Shown in pieces: positions 51,688 to 60,355 of a stretch of DNA of 64,000 nucleotides. The stretch is from Ectopseudomonas composti (lineage in GTDB: Bacteria; Pseudomonadota; Gammaproteobacteria; Pseudomonadales; Pseudomonadaceae). Where the stretch lies: NCBI RefSeq assembly GCF_900115475.1, contig NZ_FOWP01000019.1, forward strand, positions 1-64,000, read 5' to 3'. Numbering within the stretch: the stretch's first letter is position 1; each line of letters opens with the position of its first letter. Both the position numbers and the translations under genes were made by a program. The notes beneath the pieces were generated by a model. It ran no database searches. It had not been told where the DNA came from and worked only from the letters and a program-made list of their open reading frames with translations.

Positions 51688-52638
51688 TTACCGGTAGTTT
51701 CGTGCGAGAAAGTCCAGCAGCAGGGCACTGACCCGCACGCCGCATTCGGCCTGCAGCCAGTGGCCGGCGTCGGGTAGGTCGTGGTGTTCCAGGTGCGGCA
51801 CCTTGTCGCCCATGCGCTTGAGTGTCGGCGCCTCGAAGCGTCCGACCGGGTCGTTCTCGCCAAGCAGGAACAGCGTTGGCTGCATCACCTGCAGCCCGGC
51901 CAGATGCTCGGTGCGCTGCCAGTTGCGCTCGAAGTTGCGGTACCAGTTCAGCGCGCCGCGAAAACCGTGGCGCTCGAAGGTGCGCAGGTAGTGGGCGAAC
52001 ATCGCCTCGCTGCACCAGGCCGGCAGTGGCAGGTCATCCGGCATGCCATCGAACAGCCGCGCCTCGGCCGGTTTGTCCGTCGCCAGCAGGGCGTCGCCGA
52101 GGCCGCCAAGCAGCAGACGCAGGCTGCGGGCGATGTCGTCGTCCAGCTCGGCTTCGGCCAGCCCCGGTTGCTGGAAATACAGGATGTAGTGGAAACGCCC
52201 GGAGTAGGCTTCGCGCATCATTTCGATGGCCGGACGTTTCGGCCGGCCGCCGAAGGGCACCGACAGTGCGCCGAGCGCCTTGACCTGCTCGGGCTCCAGC
52301 AGTGCCAGGTGCCAGGCCACCGGCGCGCCCCAGTCATGACCGACCACCGCCACCTGGCGCTGGCCGAGCATGTCCATCGCCGCCTGGATATCGCCGCACA
52401 GGGTGAGTAGGTCATAAGCCGCTGGGTCGGCCGGCGCGCTGCTGGCGCCGTAGCCGCGCATCTCCGGGGCGAACACGCGGTAGCCGGCGGCGGCCAGCGC
52501 CTCGATCTGCGGATGCCAGGCGTACCAGCACTCGGGAAAGCCATGTAGCAGCCACACCGGCTTGCCGTGCTCGGGGCCGGCGCTGTACAGGCTGAGTTCG
52601 ATGCCGTTGACGGCGAGCAGGCGGTGATCGATGTGCAT
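51688..52638 (-). CDS. Alpha/beta hydrolase, epoxide-hydrolase-like
   Basis: 316 aa. HGFPECWYAWHPQIEALA gives the HGxP oxyanion motif; nucleophile Asp is in VVGHDWGAPVAWHLALL; catalytic acid in LLGENDPVGR and base His in LPDAGHWLQ. The lid region (about 140-220) has Tyr residues as in epoxide hydrolases. It starts 6 bp after the carboxylase gene and probably shares its operon. Natural substrate not deducible; an esterase or lactonase is also possible. Confidence 0.85.
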   Translation of the reverse strand: MHIDHRLLAVNGIELSLYSAGPEHGKPVWLLHGFPECWYAWHPQIEALAAAGYRVFAPEMRGYGASSAPADPAAYDLLTLCGDIQAAMDMLGQRQVAVVGHDWGAPVAWHLALLEPEQVKALGALSVPFGGRPKRPAIEMMREAYSGRFHYILYFQQPGLAEAELDDDIARSLRLLLGGLGDALLATDKPAEARLFDGMPDDLPLPAWCSEAMFAHYLRTFERHGFRGALNWYRNFERNWQRTEHLAGLQVMQPTLFLLGENDPVGRFEAPTLKRMGDKVPHLEHHDLPDAGHWLQAECGVRVSALLLDFLARNYR

Positions 52639-52644
52639 GGGTGT

Positions 52645-55600
52645 TTACCAGGTGTCGATGAAGGGACGTTTCTTGCCGTCGCGTCGGGGCGGACGCGGCG
52701 CTGCATTGAGGCCGCGCAGCAGCCAGGCGCGGCTGTCGGCCGGATCGATGACTGCGTCGATCTCAAGATAGCTGGCCATGTTCAGCGCCTTGCCGTTGTC
52801 GTAGGCCTTGGCCACCAGCTTGTCGAACAGCGCCTGGCGCGTGGCCTCGTCCGGCTGGGCTGCCAGTTCCTTGGCGAAGCCCAGGCGTACCGCGCCTTCC
52901 AGGCCCATGGCGCCGAACTCGCCACTGGGCCAGGCGGCGGTGAACAGCGGCGAATGGAAGCTGCCGGCCGCCATGGCCTGGGCGCCGAGGCCGTAGCCCT
53001 TGCGCAGCACCAGGGTGAAGAACGGCACCGTGAGGCTGGCGGCGGTGACGAACAGGCGCGAGACATGGCGCACCGTGGCCTGCTGCTCGGCTTGCGGGCC
53101 GACCATGAAGCCGGGGGTGTCGCACAGCGAAACGATGGGCAGATCATGCGCCTCGCACAATTGCAGGAAGCGCGCGGCCTTGTCGCCGGCCACGGCATCG
53201 ATGGCGCCGCCCAGGTGCGCGGGGTTGTTGGCGATCAGCCCGAACGGCTTGCCCTCGATACGGATCAGCGCGGTGACCAGACCGGGGGCGAACTGGCGGC
53301 GCAGTTCCAGCACACTGTCGTGATCGGCCAGCAGCTCGATTACTTTGCAGATGTCATACACGCGCAGGCGTTTTTCCGGGATCACATGGCGCAGCTCGCG
53401 GGTATCGCTGCACTGCCAGTCGCTCACCGGGCCCTGGAAATAGCCCAGGTACTGCTTGGCCACGGCGACCGCTGCGGCTTCGTCTTCCACCAGCACATCG
53501 ATCACCCCGTTGGGGCCTTGTACGCTGGTTGGGCCGACCTGCTCGGGGGTGAAACTACCCAGACCGCCACCTTCGATCATCGCCGGGCCGGCCATACCGA
53601 TGCTGGCATTGCGGGTGGCGATGATCACGTCGCAACAGCCGAGCAGTGCGGCGTTGCCGGCGAAGCAGCGACCGGAGACCACGCCCACCGTCGGCACCAG
53701 GCCGGAGAGTTTGGCCATGGCGACAAAGGTGTGGCAGTCCAGCCCGGCCACGCCGACGAAGTCGGTATCCCCCGGCCGACCGCCGCCACCCTCGGCGAAC
53801 AGTACCACCGGCAGGCGCCATTGCTCGGCCAGGGCCAGCATGCGGTCGGTCTTCTTGTGGTTCATCACGCCCTGGGTGCCGGCGAAGACCGTGTAGTCGT
53901 AGGCGATGGCCATGCAGCGTGCAGCCTCGGCACCGAAGCTCGCGGCGTTTACCGTACCGATACCGGCGACCAGGCCATCGGCCGGGCTCAGTTCCAGCAA
54001 CTCCTCGGGCGAACGTCGACGGCGTTGGGCGGCCAGGGCCATGGCACCGTATTCGATAAAGCTGTCTGCATCGAGCAAGTCCGCGAGGTTTTCCCGCACC
54101 GTGCGCTGGCCGGTCTTACGGCGCTTGGCCACGGCTTCGGGGCGGCGCGCATCGGTCAAGCGGGCATGGCGTTCCAGCACTTCGGCCAGATCGGCGCGGA
54201 TATGCGCCAGGTCGACCGCCTGCTCGCCGTGAGCGTCGAGGCCGTTCACCTCGGCCGGCTCAAGGAACGCCAGCGCCTGGCCCTCGCCGATGGCGTCACC
54301 GGGCGCAACGGCCAGCGCGCGGACGATGCCGCTGTGCTCGGCTTTGACCTCGAACTCCATCTTCATCGCTTCCAGCACGGCGATGGTCTGGCCGGTGGCT
54401 ACGGCATCGCCCTCGGCGACCTCCAGGCTGACCAGCACACCGGCACTGGGCGCATGCAGGGCCAGGGTGCCGGGCGGGGCGTCGACGCTGGCCTTGGTGC
54501 TGTGCAGCGAAGCATCGGTGGCGAAGTAACGGTGCGGATGGGCCTGCTCGCGCGCCGCCAGCAACTCGCTCAGATGGCGTTCGACGTAGGTGGTATCGAC
54601 CCGGTTGGCGATCACCGCCTCGCAGTGCAGCAGGTTTTGCAGCAGGTGCAGATTGCTCGCCACGCCGTCGAGGCGAAACTCGCACAGCCCCCGGTAGGCA
54701 CGGCGCAGGGCGCTGGGGTAGTCGCTGGCGCTGGCGATCAGCTTGGCGATCAACGAATCGTAGGCCGGGCTGACGGCGTAGCCGGCGTAGCCGCAGCCAT
54801 CCACACGCAGGCCCGGGCCGGAGGGCGGTTGATAGGCGGCGAGCACGCCACTGGCCGGGCGGGCGCTGCCATCGGCGAGCAGGGTTTCCAGATTCAGGCG
54901 CACCTGCACGGCATAGCCGTTGGTCGCGGGAGGGGTGAGCAGGTTCAGCTCGGCCAGGCTTTTGCCGGCGGCCAGGTGCAGTTGTGTGTGCAGCAGATCG
55001 ACGCCGGTGACCTGCTCAGTGACGGTGTGCTCCACCTGCACGCGCGGGTTGGCCTCCATGAAATAGAAGCGCCCCGGCTGGTCGAGGTCGAGGAGGAATT
55101 CGAAGGTGCCGATGCCGCGATATTGCACCTCGGCCGCCAGGCGCAGGGCGCTGGCGATGATCGCGTCACGGGTGGCCGCATCCAGATCGGGGCTGGGGGC
55201 GATCTCCACCAGCTTCTGGTGGCGGCGTTGCAGGCTGCAGTCGCGCTCCCACAGGTGGCTGACCGCGCCGTTGCCGTCGCCGAGCACCTGCACTTCGATA
55301 TGCCGGGCGCGGCGTACGCGTTTCTCCACATACAGCGCGCCACTACCGAAGGCGCCCAGGGCCTCGGAGGCGCAACGGGCGAAAGCCTCCGCCAGTTGCG
55401 CCGGCTCGTCCACCGCACGCATGCCGCGCCCGCCGCCACCGGCCAGGGCCTTGAGCATCACGCTGCGGTGTTCGGCGAGGAAGGCGGCGGCCTGCTCCAG
55501 CGTCACTGGACGATTGATACCGGGCACCAGCGGTAACTCGCAGCGCTCGGCGAGATCACGAGCGGCGGCTTTGTCGCCGAACAGCTGTAGCGTCTCCGGC

Positions 55601-55917
55601 GTCGGGCCGACGAAGGTCAGCCCAGCCTCCTGGCAACGGCGGGCGAATTCGGCGTTCTCGGCGAGAAAACCGTAGCCAGGATGGATGGCCGTGCAGCCTT
55701 GTTCACGGGCGATGCTAATGAGCTGATCCATGTCCAGATAGGCCGCGACACCGCGACCGACCAGCGCCACGGCCAGATCCGCCTTGCGTGTATGCAGGCA
55801 GGCTTCGTCGTCCTCGGCGAACACCGCCACCGAGCGGATGCCGAGATCAGCACAGGCCTGGGCGATGCGAATGGCGATCTCGCCACGGTTGGCGATCAGC
55901 AGGGCGGGGAAGGGCAT
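52645..55917 (-). CDS. Single-chain biotin-dependent acyl-CoA carboxylase
   Basis: 1090 aa multidomain carboxylase in one chain. Order: biotin carboxylase (about 1-450; ATP-grasp glycine loop GGGGRGMRAVD near 160-170, and FMEANPRVQVEHTVTEQVTG near 286-305), then a biotin carrier domain with Lys519 in AVLEAMKMEFEV as the biotin site, then carboxyltransferase (about 600-1075; acyl-CoA/oxyanion glycines AEGGGGRPG and SGRCFAGNAALLG). The layout and length match the long-chain acyl-CoA carboxylase class described from Mycobacterium and relatives, rather than two-subunit PCC/MCC enzymes. Chain-length specificity cannot be read off. Between DUF2388 and a hydrolase gene, inside the ispA-dxs pair. Confidence 0.9.
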   Translation of the reverse strand: MPFPALLIANRGEIAIRIAQACADLGIRSVAVFAEDDEACLHTRKADLAVALVGRGVAAYLDMDQLISIAREQGCTAIHPGYGFLAENAEFARRCQEAGLTFVGPTPETLQLFGDKAAARDLAERCELPLVPGINRPVTLEQAAAFLAEHRSVMLKALAGGGGRGMRAVDEPAQLAEAFARCASEALGAFGSGALYVEKRVRRARHIEVQVLGDGNGAVSHLWERDCSLQRRHQKLVEIAPSPDLDAATRDAIIASALRLAAEVQYRGIGTFEFLLDLDQPGRFYFMEANPRVQVEHTVTEQVTGVDLLHTQLHLAAGKSLAELNLLTPPATNGYAVQVRLNLETLLADGSARPASGVLAAYQPPSGPGLRVDGCGYAGYAVSPAYDSLIAKLIASASDYPSALRRAYRGLCEFRLDGVASNLHLLQNLLHCEAVIANRVDTTYVERHLSELLAAREQAHPHRYFATDASLHSTKASVDAPPGTLALHAPSAGVLVSLEVAEGDAVATGQTIAVLEAMKMEFEVKAEHSGIVRALAVAPGDAIGEGQALAFLEPAEVNGLDAHGEQAVDLAHIRADLAEVLERHARLTDARRPEAVAKRRKTGQRTVRENLADLLDADSFIEYGAMALAAQRRRRSPEELLELSPADGLVAGIGTVNAASFGAEAARCMAIAYDYTVFAGTQGVMNHKKTDRMLALAEQWRLPVVLFAEGGGGRPGDTDFVGVAGLDCHTFVAMAKLSGLVPTVGVVSGRCFAGNAALLGCCDVIIATRNASIGMAGPAMIEGGGLGSFTPEQVGPTSVQGPNGVIDVLVEDEAAAVAVAKQYLGYFQGPVSDWQCSDTRELRHVIPEKRLRVYDICKVIELLADHDSVLELRRQFAPGLVTALIRIEGKPFGLIANNPAHLGGAIDAVAGDKAARFLQLCEAHDLPIVSLCDTPGFMVGPQAEQQATVRHVSRLFVTAASLTVPFFTLVLRKGYGLGAQAMAAGSFHSPLFTAAWPSGEFGAMGLEGAVRLGFAKELAAQPDEATRQALFDKLVAKAYDNGKALNMASYLEIDAVIDPADSRAWLLRGLNAAPRPPRRDGKKRPFIDTW

Positions 55918-56037
55918 GGCGGCTCCGGACGTCTTGTCGTTATGGAGCCATCTTAGGTAACTGGCTGGAGGGGTAAAGCAAGCCTCATGTGGCGATCATG
56001 CCGACATAGATTGGAGTGATGGCGCGAGCGACTCGGG

Positions 56038-56346
56038 TCAGTGCAATGTGGCGATGGACAGCGCCAACTGCATATCGCTGACAGCGGAATATGGATGGTG
56101 GCTGCGGTAATGATGCAACGCGCTTTCCAGCCGTGCGCCACGAATGTCGCCCGCCGAGGCGACGTAGGCCAGGGCATCCTCACGGGCTTTTTCGTAGGGT
56201 CGCAGCGCATTGCTGGTAGAGGCGCTGGTGCCGGCGGTGCCGAGGCTGCTGCCCACGGTGAAGTGGTCGCTGGAGTTACCTTGCCCTTCCATGGCCCAGG
56301 CCTGGCCAGCGCTGAGCAGGACGAACAGGGCAAGGGCTCGCCTCAT
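56038..56346 (-). CDS. DUF2388 small exported protein
   Basis: 102 aa with a signal peptide (about 1-18, ALALFVLLSAGQAWA). The core EKAREDALAYVASAGDIRGA and RLESALHHYRSHHP matches DUF2388, a family of small secreted or periplasmic proteins found mainly in Pseudomonas, often in several copies. The start at 56346 is chosen for the signal peptide; a longer frame runs into ispA. It lies 7 bp after the ispA stop. Function unknown. Confidence 0.85.
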   Translation of the reverse strand: MRRALALFVLLSAGQAWAMEGQGNSSDHFTVGSSLGTAGTSASTSNALRPYEKAREDALAYVASAGDIRGARLESALHHYRSHHPYSAVSDMQLALSIATLH

Positions 56347-56353
56347 GCGTCGC

Positions 56354-57241
56354 TCAGCTGCGGCGTTCGACGATATAGCGCGCCAGCTCGCGCAGCGGTT
56401 CGGCGCTGTTGCCAAACGGGCGCAGCACGTGCAGGGCCTGGTCACGTAGCTCCAGGGCGTAGTCCTTGGCGGCGTCGAGGCCGAGCAGGGCGGGGTAGGT
56501 GGGCTTGTCGTGGGCTTCGTCCTTGCCCTGGGTTTTGCCCAGGGTGGCGGTGTCGCTTTCCACGTCGAGGATGTCGTCCTGCACCTGGAAGGCCAGGCCG
56601 ATGGCGCGGGCATATTGCAGCAGGGCCTTGCGCGCCAGTTCGTCGGTATTCCCGCTGGCCAGGGCGCCGAGCGCCACGCTGGCTTCGATCAGTGCGCCAG
56701 TCTTGTGCCGGTGCATGACTTCCAACGCTTGCTGGTCGAGTTGCAAGCCAACCGACCCAAGGTCGATGGCCTGGCCGCCAACCATACCGGCGGGGCCTGC
56801 GGCCTGGCTCAGCAGTTCGATCATCTGCAGGCGCGTCTCGGCATCCTGCGGATTGCGGCGGCGGTCTGCCAGCACACCGAAGGCGAGGCTCTGTAAGGCA
56901 TCACCGGCGAGGATGGCACTGGCTTCGTCGAAGGCCTTGTGCGTGGTCGGCTGGCCGCGGCGCAGGTCGTCGTCGTCCATCGCCGGCAGGTCATCATGCA
57001 CCAGCGAATAGGCATGGATCAGCTCTACCGCGCAGGCGGCGCCGTCAGCACGTTCGAGATCACCTTCAAGGGTTTCGCAGGCGGCGTAGACCAGCAGCGG
57101 GCGCACGCGCTTGCCGCCATTCATGACGCTGTAGCGCATGGCCTGGTAGAGGCGTTCGAGTTCTGTAAGGGGCGCTTTGAACAGCTCCTCCAGAGCGGTG
57201 TCGACGCGAGTCTGGCAGCGCTTCTGGTACGCCGCGATCAT
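56354..57241 (-). CDS. ispA: Farnesyl diphosphate synthase (IspA)
   Basis: 295 aa trans-prenyltransferase making FPP from IPP and DMAPP. The first Asp-rich motif is DDLPAMDDDDLRRG (about 90-103), the second FQVQDDILDVESD (about 227-239). KRVRPLLVYAACE and GGQAIDLGSVG are conserved. Overlaps xseB by 4 bp. The carboxylase cassette splits it from dxs. Confidence 0.97.
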   Translation of the reverse strand: MIAAYQKRCQTRVDTALEELFKAPLTELERLYQAMRYSVMNGGKRVRPLLVYAACETLEGDLERADGAACAVELIHAYSLVHDDLPAMDDDDLRRGQPTTHKAFDEASAILAGDALQSLAFGVLADRRRNPQDAETRLQMIELLSQAAGPAGMVGGQAIDLGSVGLQLDQQALEVMHRHKTGALIEASVALGALASGNTDELARKALLQYARAIGLAFQVQDDILDVESDTATLGKTQGKDEAHDKPTYPALLGLDAAKDYALELRDQALHVLRPFGNSAEPLRELARYIVERRS

Positions 57242-57480
57242 GCCGACTCGTCCGTGTCAAAGGGCGCTGGCTGCAACTCACCATCGCGTTCGAGCAGGAT
57301 CTGCACCTTCTGCTCGGCCTGGGCCAGGGCGGCTTGGCACTCACGGGTCAGGCCGATGCCCTGCTCGAAGGCAGTCAGGGAGTCTTCCAGCGACAGCTCG
57401 CCGCTCTCCATGCGCTCGACCAGAGTCTGCAACTCGGCGAGGGAGTGTTCGAAGTCGGGGGCGGCTTTCTTGCGGGCCAT
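57238..57480 (-). CDS. xseB: Exodeoxyribonuclease VII small subunit
   Basis: 80 aa, helical small subunit of ExoVII, needed with XseA for ssDNA degradation. Reads DFEHSLAELQTLVERMESGE with LSLEDSLTAFEQGIGLTREC. The start at 57480 gives the family N-terminus (ARKKAAPDF after Met); the frame is open to 57627. xseB-ispA overlap is conserved. Confidence 0.94.
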   Translation of the reverse strand: MARKKAAPDFEHSLAELQTLVERMESGELSLEDSLTAFEQGIGLTRECQAALAQAEQKVQILLERDGELQPAPFDTDESA

Positions 57481-57583
57481 GGCGGCGAGTCTCGGGAAGC
57501 TAGAAACGGGCGCGACACTAGCAGAGCCGCGCCAGACGGGCAAATCAGCGGGCCCGAGAATATGCATCGGGATTGGGCTCTGC

Positions 57584-57640
57584 GTAGGGTGCGCTGCGCG
57601 CACCAACAAGACCGCGATGGTGCGCACGGCACACCCTACG
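57584..57640. repeat. Inverted pair of dispersed palindromes (REPIN-like)
   Basis: GTAGGGTGCGCTGCGCGCAC from 57584 and GTGCGCACGGCACACCCTAC to 57639 stand head to head with a 14-bp spacer. Same family as 30758 and 34937. Confidence 0.75.
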
Positions 57641-57642
57641 GC

Positions 57643-58416
57643 CTATCCCAGATAGGTGCTCCAGAAGTAGTAAAGGGTCATTGTGCTGCCGACCAGGATG
57701 ACGAAGCTGCGCAGCAGCGCCGGCGGCAGTTTTTCGCCCAATGCGCCGCCAGCATAACCGCCGATGGTGGCGCCAGTGAGCAGGATGGCCAGCTCGTACC
57801 AACTGACCCGCCCGGCGATGACGAATGTCAGCGTGGCGATGCTGTAGATCACCGCCGAGATCAGGTTCTTCAGCGCGTTGGCGCGGGCCAGCGGGTGGCC
57901 TTCGATGGAGAACGCGGCGAGCTGCAGGATGCCCATGCCGGCGCCGAAGTAACCGCCATAGATCGACACACCGATATGCGCGCCCAGCGACATCGGTGTA
58001 TGCGGCGGATGTGCGGATGCCTTGTTCTTGCGCCGCTCCGCCAGCCAGCGACCCAGCCAGGGGCTGGCAGCGAACAGGCTGGTGGCGGCCAGTAGCAGCC
58101 AGGGGATAAGAACACGGAACACATCGTCGCCGCCTGCCAGCAGCAACAGGCCGCCGAGCAGGCCGCCGGCCAGACCGGCCAGCAGCAGCGGGATCAGATA
58201 ACGCCCCAGCGGTCGCAGCGAGGCACGCGCAGCCCAGGCGCCAGCCAAGCTGGCCGGCCACAGCGCCACGGCGTTGGTGGCATTGGCCGTCACCGGCGGC
58301 AAACCGGCAGCGAGCAGGGCAGGGAAGGAGAAGAAGGTGCCGCCGCCGGCCAGGGCATTCATGCCTCCAGCGGCGAAACCGGCGAGGGCCAACAGCAGCA
58401 GGTCGAACAGGGTCAT
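57643..58416 (-). CDS. TauE/SafE family membrane exporter
   Basis: 257 aa, about eight membrane segments arranged as two related halves, as in the sulfite/organosulfonate exporter TauE/SafE family. Visible: GFAAGGMNALAGGGTFFSFP and the second-half GGYFGAGMGILQLAAFSIEG. The ATG at 58416 gives the family start; a GTG at 58431 is also in frame. Divergent from pcaQ. Substrate unknown. Confidence 0.85.
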   Translation of the reverse strand: MTLFDLLLLALAGFAAGGMNALAGGGTFFSFPALLAAGLPPVTANATNAVALWPASLAGAWAARASLRPLGRYLIPLLLAGLAGGLLGGLLLLAGGDDVFRVLIPWLLLAATSLFAASPWLGRWLAERRKNKASAHPPHTPMSLGAHIGVSIYGGYFGAGMGILQLAAFSIEGHPLARANALKNLISAVIYSIATLTFVIAGRVSWYELAILLTGATIGGYAGGALGEKLPPALLRSFVILVGSTMTLYYFWSTYLG

Positions 58417-58451
58417 CGGGCAGGCTCGCACAAAAAGAGTGCAGCATAAGA

Positions 58452-58469
58452 GCTGACCTTTCGGTCAGC
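58452..58469. promoter_or_regulatory. Perfect palindrome between TauE/SafE and pcaQ
   Basis: GCTGACC (58452-58458) and GGTCAGC (58463-58469) with a TTTC centre. It is a possible operator of the TetR kind, located 36 bp upstream of the exporter start. No regulator of that class is seen nearby. Confidence 0.35.
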
Positions 58470-58563
58470 CAAGTGCTACCAAAGTGGCGAACCGGCCAAT
58501 TGCTGTCTGTGCCGCGCAAATGCTTTGCGGCATCATCGCAGGCATCCGTCCTTGGTGCCCCCG

Positions 58564-59496
58564 ATGAACATCGACACCCGAATCAAATTCCGCCACTTGC
58601 TGTGCTTTCTCGAAATCGCCCGCCAGCGCAGTTTCGCCAAGGCGGCCGATGCGATGGCGGTCAGCCAGCCGGCGATCTCCAAGACGCTCAAGGAGCTGGA
58701 GGAAATCCTCGAGGCCAGTCTGTTCGAGCGAGGCAAGAGCGGGGTGAGCCTGACTGCTGCCGGGGTGGCCTTCATGCGCTATGCCGGGCCTTGCGTGCAG
58801 GCGCTACGCGATGGCGTGAACAGCCTGCGCGACGGCGAACACGAGGCCGGGCAGGTGCGGGTCGGCGTGCTGTCTACCGTCGAGAGCCTGCTGATTCCCG
58901 AGGTGGTCGGGCGCCTGCATCAGCGTCATGCGGCGCTGGTCGTCAGCGTGGCCACCGGGCCTGGCGCCTATCTGCTGGGTCAGTTGCGCGTCGGTGAGCT
59001 GGACCTGGTGATCGGCCGCATGACCGACAGCCCGGATATCCAAGGCCTGACCTTCGAACACCTGTATAGCGAGTCGATGACCCTGGTGGTGCGTCCGGAG
59101 CATCCGTTGCTGGCCGCCGGTGACGACGCGCTGGGGCGGTTGGGTGATTACCCATTGGTATTGCCGACGACCGGCACCACCATCCGCAAGCATGCCGACA
59201 GCCTGTTCGTGCAATGTGGGGTGACGCCTTCGCGGCAGCGTCTGGAAACCCTGTCGCCGGCCTTGAGTCGACGTTACGTGCTGTGTAGCGACGCGCTGTG
59301 GGTCGCCCCGCAGGACTCGGTATGCCTGGACGTGCGGCGCGGCGAGCTGGCCGAGCTGCAGTTGCCGGTGCGTGAGCCAGGCGGCTCGGTGGGTATCTGC
59401 CGTAACAGTGCCCTTGGCTTGTCGCTGGCAGGTGAGCGCTTCTGCGATGTGCTGCGCGAGGTGGCGCAGGCTTATCGTGAAGGGGATTTTCCATAA
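58564..59496 (+). CDS. pcaQ: LysR-type regulator PcaQ
   Basis: 310 aa. N-terminal winged helix-turn-helix (about 20-40: SFAKAADAMAVSQPAISKTL) and effector-binding domain (about 95-305). It is immediately upstream of pcaHG in the same direction, which identifies it as PcaQ, the activator of protocatechuate 3,4-dioxygenase genes in other proteobacteria. The ATG at 58564 (NIDTRIKFRHL after Met) is used; a GTG/ATG extension is less conserved. A palindrome overlaps its stop codon. Confidence 0.94.
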   Translation: MNIDTRIKFRHLLCFLEIARQRSFAKAADAMAVSQPAISKTLKELEEILEASLFERGKSGVSLTAAGVAFMRYAGPCVQALRDGVNSLRDGEHEAGQVRVGVLSTVESLLIPEVVGRLHQRHAALVVSVATGPGAYLLGQLRVGELDLVIGRMTDSPDIQGLTFEHLYSESMTLVVRPEHPLLAAGDDALGRLGDYPLVLPTTGTTIRKHADSLFVQCGVTPSRQRLETLSPALSRRYVLCSDALWVAPQDSVCLDVRRGELAELQLPVREPGGSVGICRNSALGLSLAGERFCDVLREVAQAYREGDFP

Positions 59497-59510
59497 CCAT
59501 TTAGTTATGG
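59491..59510. promoter_or_regulatory. Candidate PcaQ operator of pcaHG
   Basis: CCATAAC-CATTTA-GTTATGG: perfect 7-bp arms and a 6-bp centre. ATAAC...GTTAT fits reported PcaQ sites and the LysR T-N11-A rule. The pcaQ stop TAA (59494-59496) lies in the left arm. It is 114 bp before pcaH. Confidence 0.65.
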
Positions 59511-59623
59511 GCGGCCGGATTCTTTTCAATTTTCAGCTGCAGCGCATTGGCCGAGACTGCGCCAACCTGCAGGGGGAACATGCCCCCTGCACGACTCCAC
59601 AATACCCACAACAGGAGTGCACC

Positions 59624-60343
59624 ATGCCTGCCGAGGACAACCGTCGCTTTGTCATTCGCGACCGCAACTGGCATCCGAAAGCTTTCACCCCCGACTACAA
59701 GACCTCCATCGCCCGTTCGCCGCGCCAGGCGCTGGTGAGCATTCCGCAGTCGATTTCCGAGACCACCGGCCCGGACTTCTCGCACCTGAAGTTCGCCGAG
59801 CACGACAATGATCTGCTGCTCAACTTCAATAACGGTGGCCTGCCCATCGGCGAGCGCATCATCGTCTCCGGCCGGGTCATGGACCAGTACGGCAAGCCTA
59901 TCCCACATACCCTGGTGGAAATGTGGCAGGCCAATGCCGGTGGCCGTTATCGCCACAAGAACGACCGCTACCTGGCGCCGCTCGATGCCAACTTCGGTGG
60001 TGTTGGCCGTGCGCTGACCGACAGCGAAGGCCGCTACATCTTCCGCACCATCAAGCCCGGCCCCTATCCGTGGCGCAACAACCCCAACGACTGGCGCCCG
60101 GCGCATATCCACTTTTCGCTCAACGGCCCATCGATCTCCACGCGCCTGATCACCCAGCTGTACTTCGAGGGTGACCCGCTGATCCCGTTGTGCCCGATCG
60201 TCAAGGCGATCGCCAACCCGGACGCCGTGCAGACGCTGATCGCCAAGCTGGATATGAGTACGGCCAATCCGATGGATTGCCTGGCCTACCGCTTCGACAT
60301 CGTGCTGCGCGGCCAACGCCAAACCCATTTCGAGAACAAGTAA
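59624..60343 (+). CDS. pcaH: Protocatechuate 3,4-dioxygenase beta subunit
   Basis: 239 aa, carries the catalytic Fe(III). The iron ligands are present: Tyr109 (GGRYRHKND), Tyr148 (GPYPWRNN), His161 and His163 (AHIHFSL). Opens the aromatic ring of protocatechuate to beta-carboxy-cis,cis-muconate. ATG at 59624 follows ACAGGAGTG. pcaG starts 12 bp later. Confidence 0.97.
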   Translation: MPAEDNRRFVIRDRNWHPKAFTPDYKTSIARSPRQALVSIPQSISETTGPDFSHLKFAEHDNDLLLNFNNGGLPIGERIIVSGRVMDQYGKPIPHTLVEMWQANAGGRYRHKNDRYLAPLDANFGGVGRALTDSEGRYIFRTIKPGPYPWRNNPNDWRPAHIHFSLNGPSISTRLITQLYFEGDPLIPLCPIVKAIANPDAVQTLIAKLDMSTANPMDCLAYRFDIVLRGQRQTHFENK

Positions 60344-60355
60344 GGAGGGATGACC

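Noticed and set aside
52567..55536. Long open frame (989 codons) on the + strand opposite the carboxylase gene
   Set aside because: It is a G+C-rich antisense shadow: the opposite frame has clear carboxylase motifs, and this one shows no recognisable domain.
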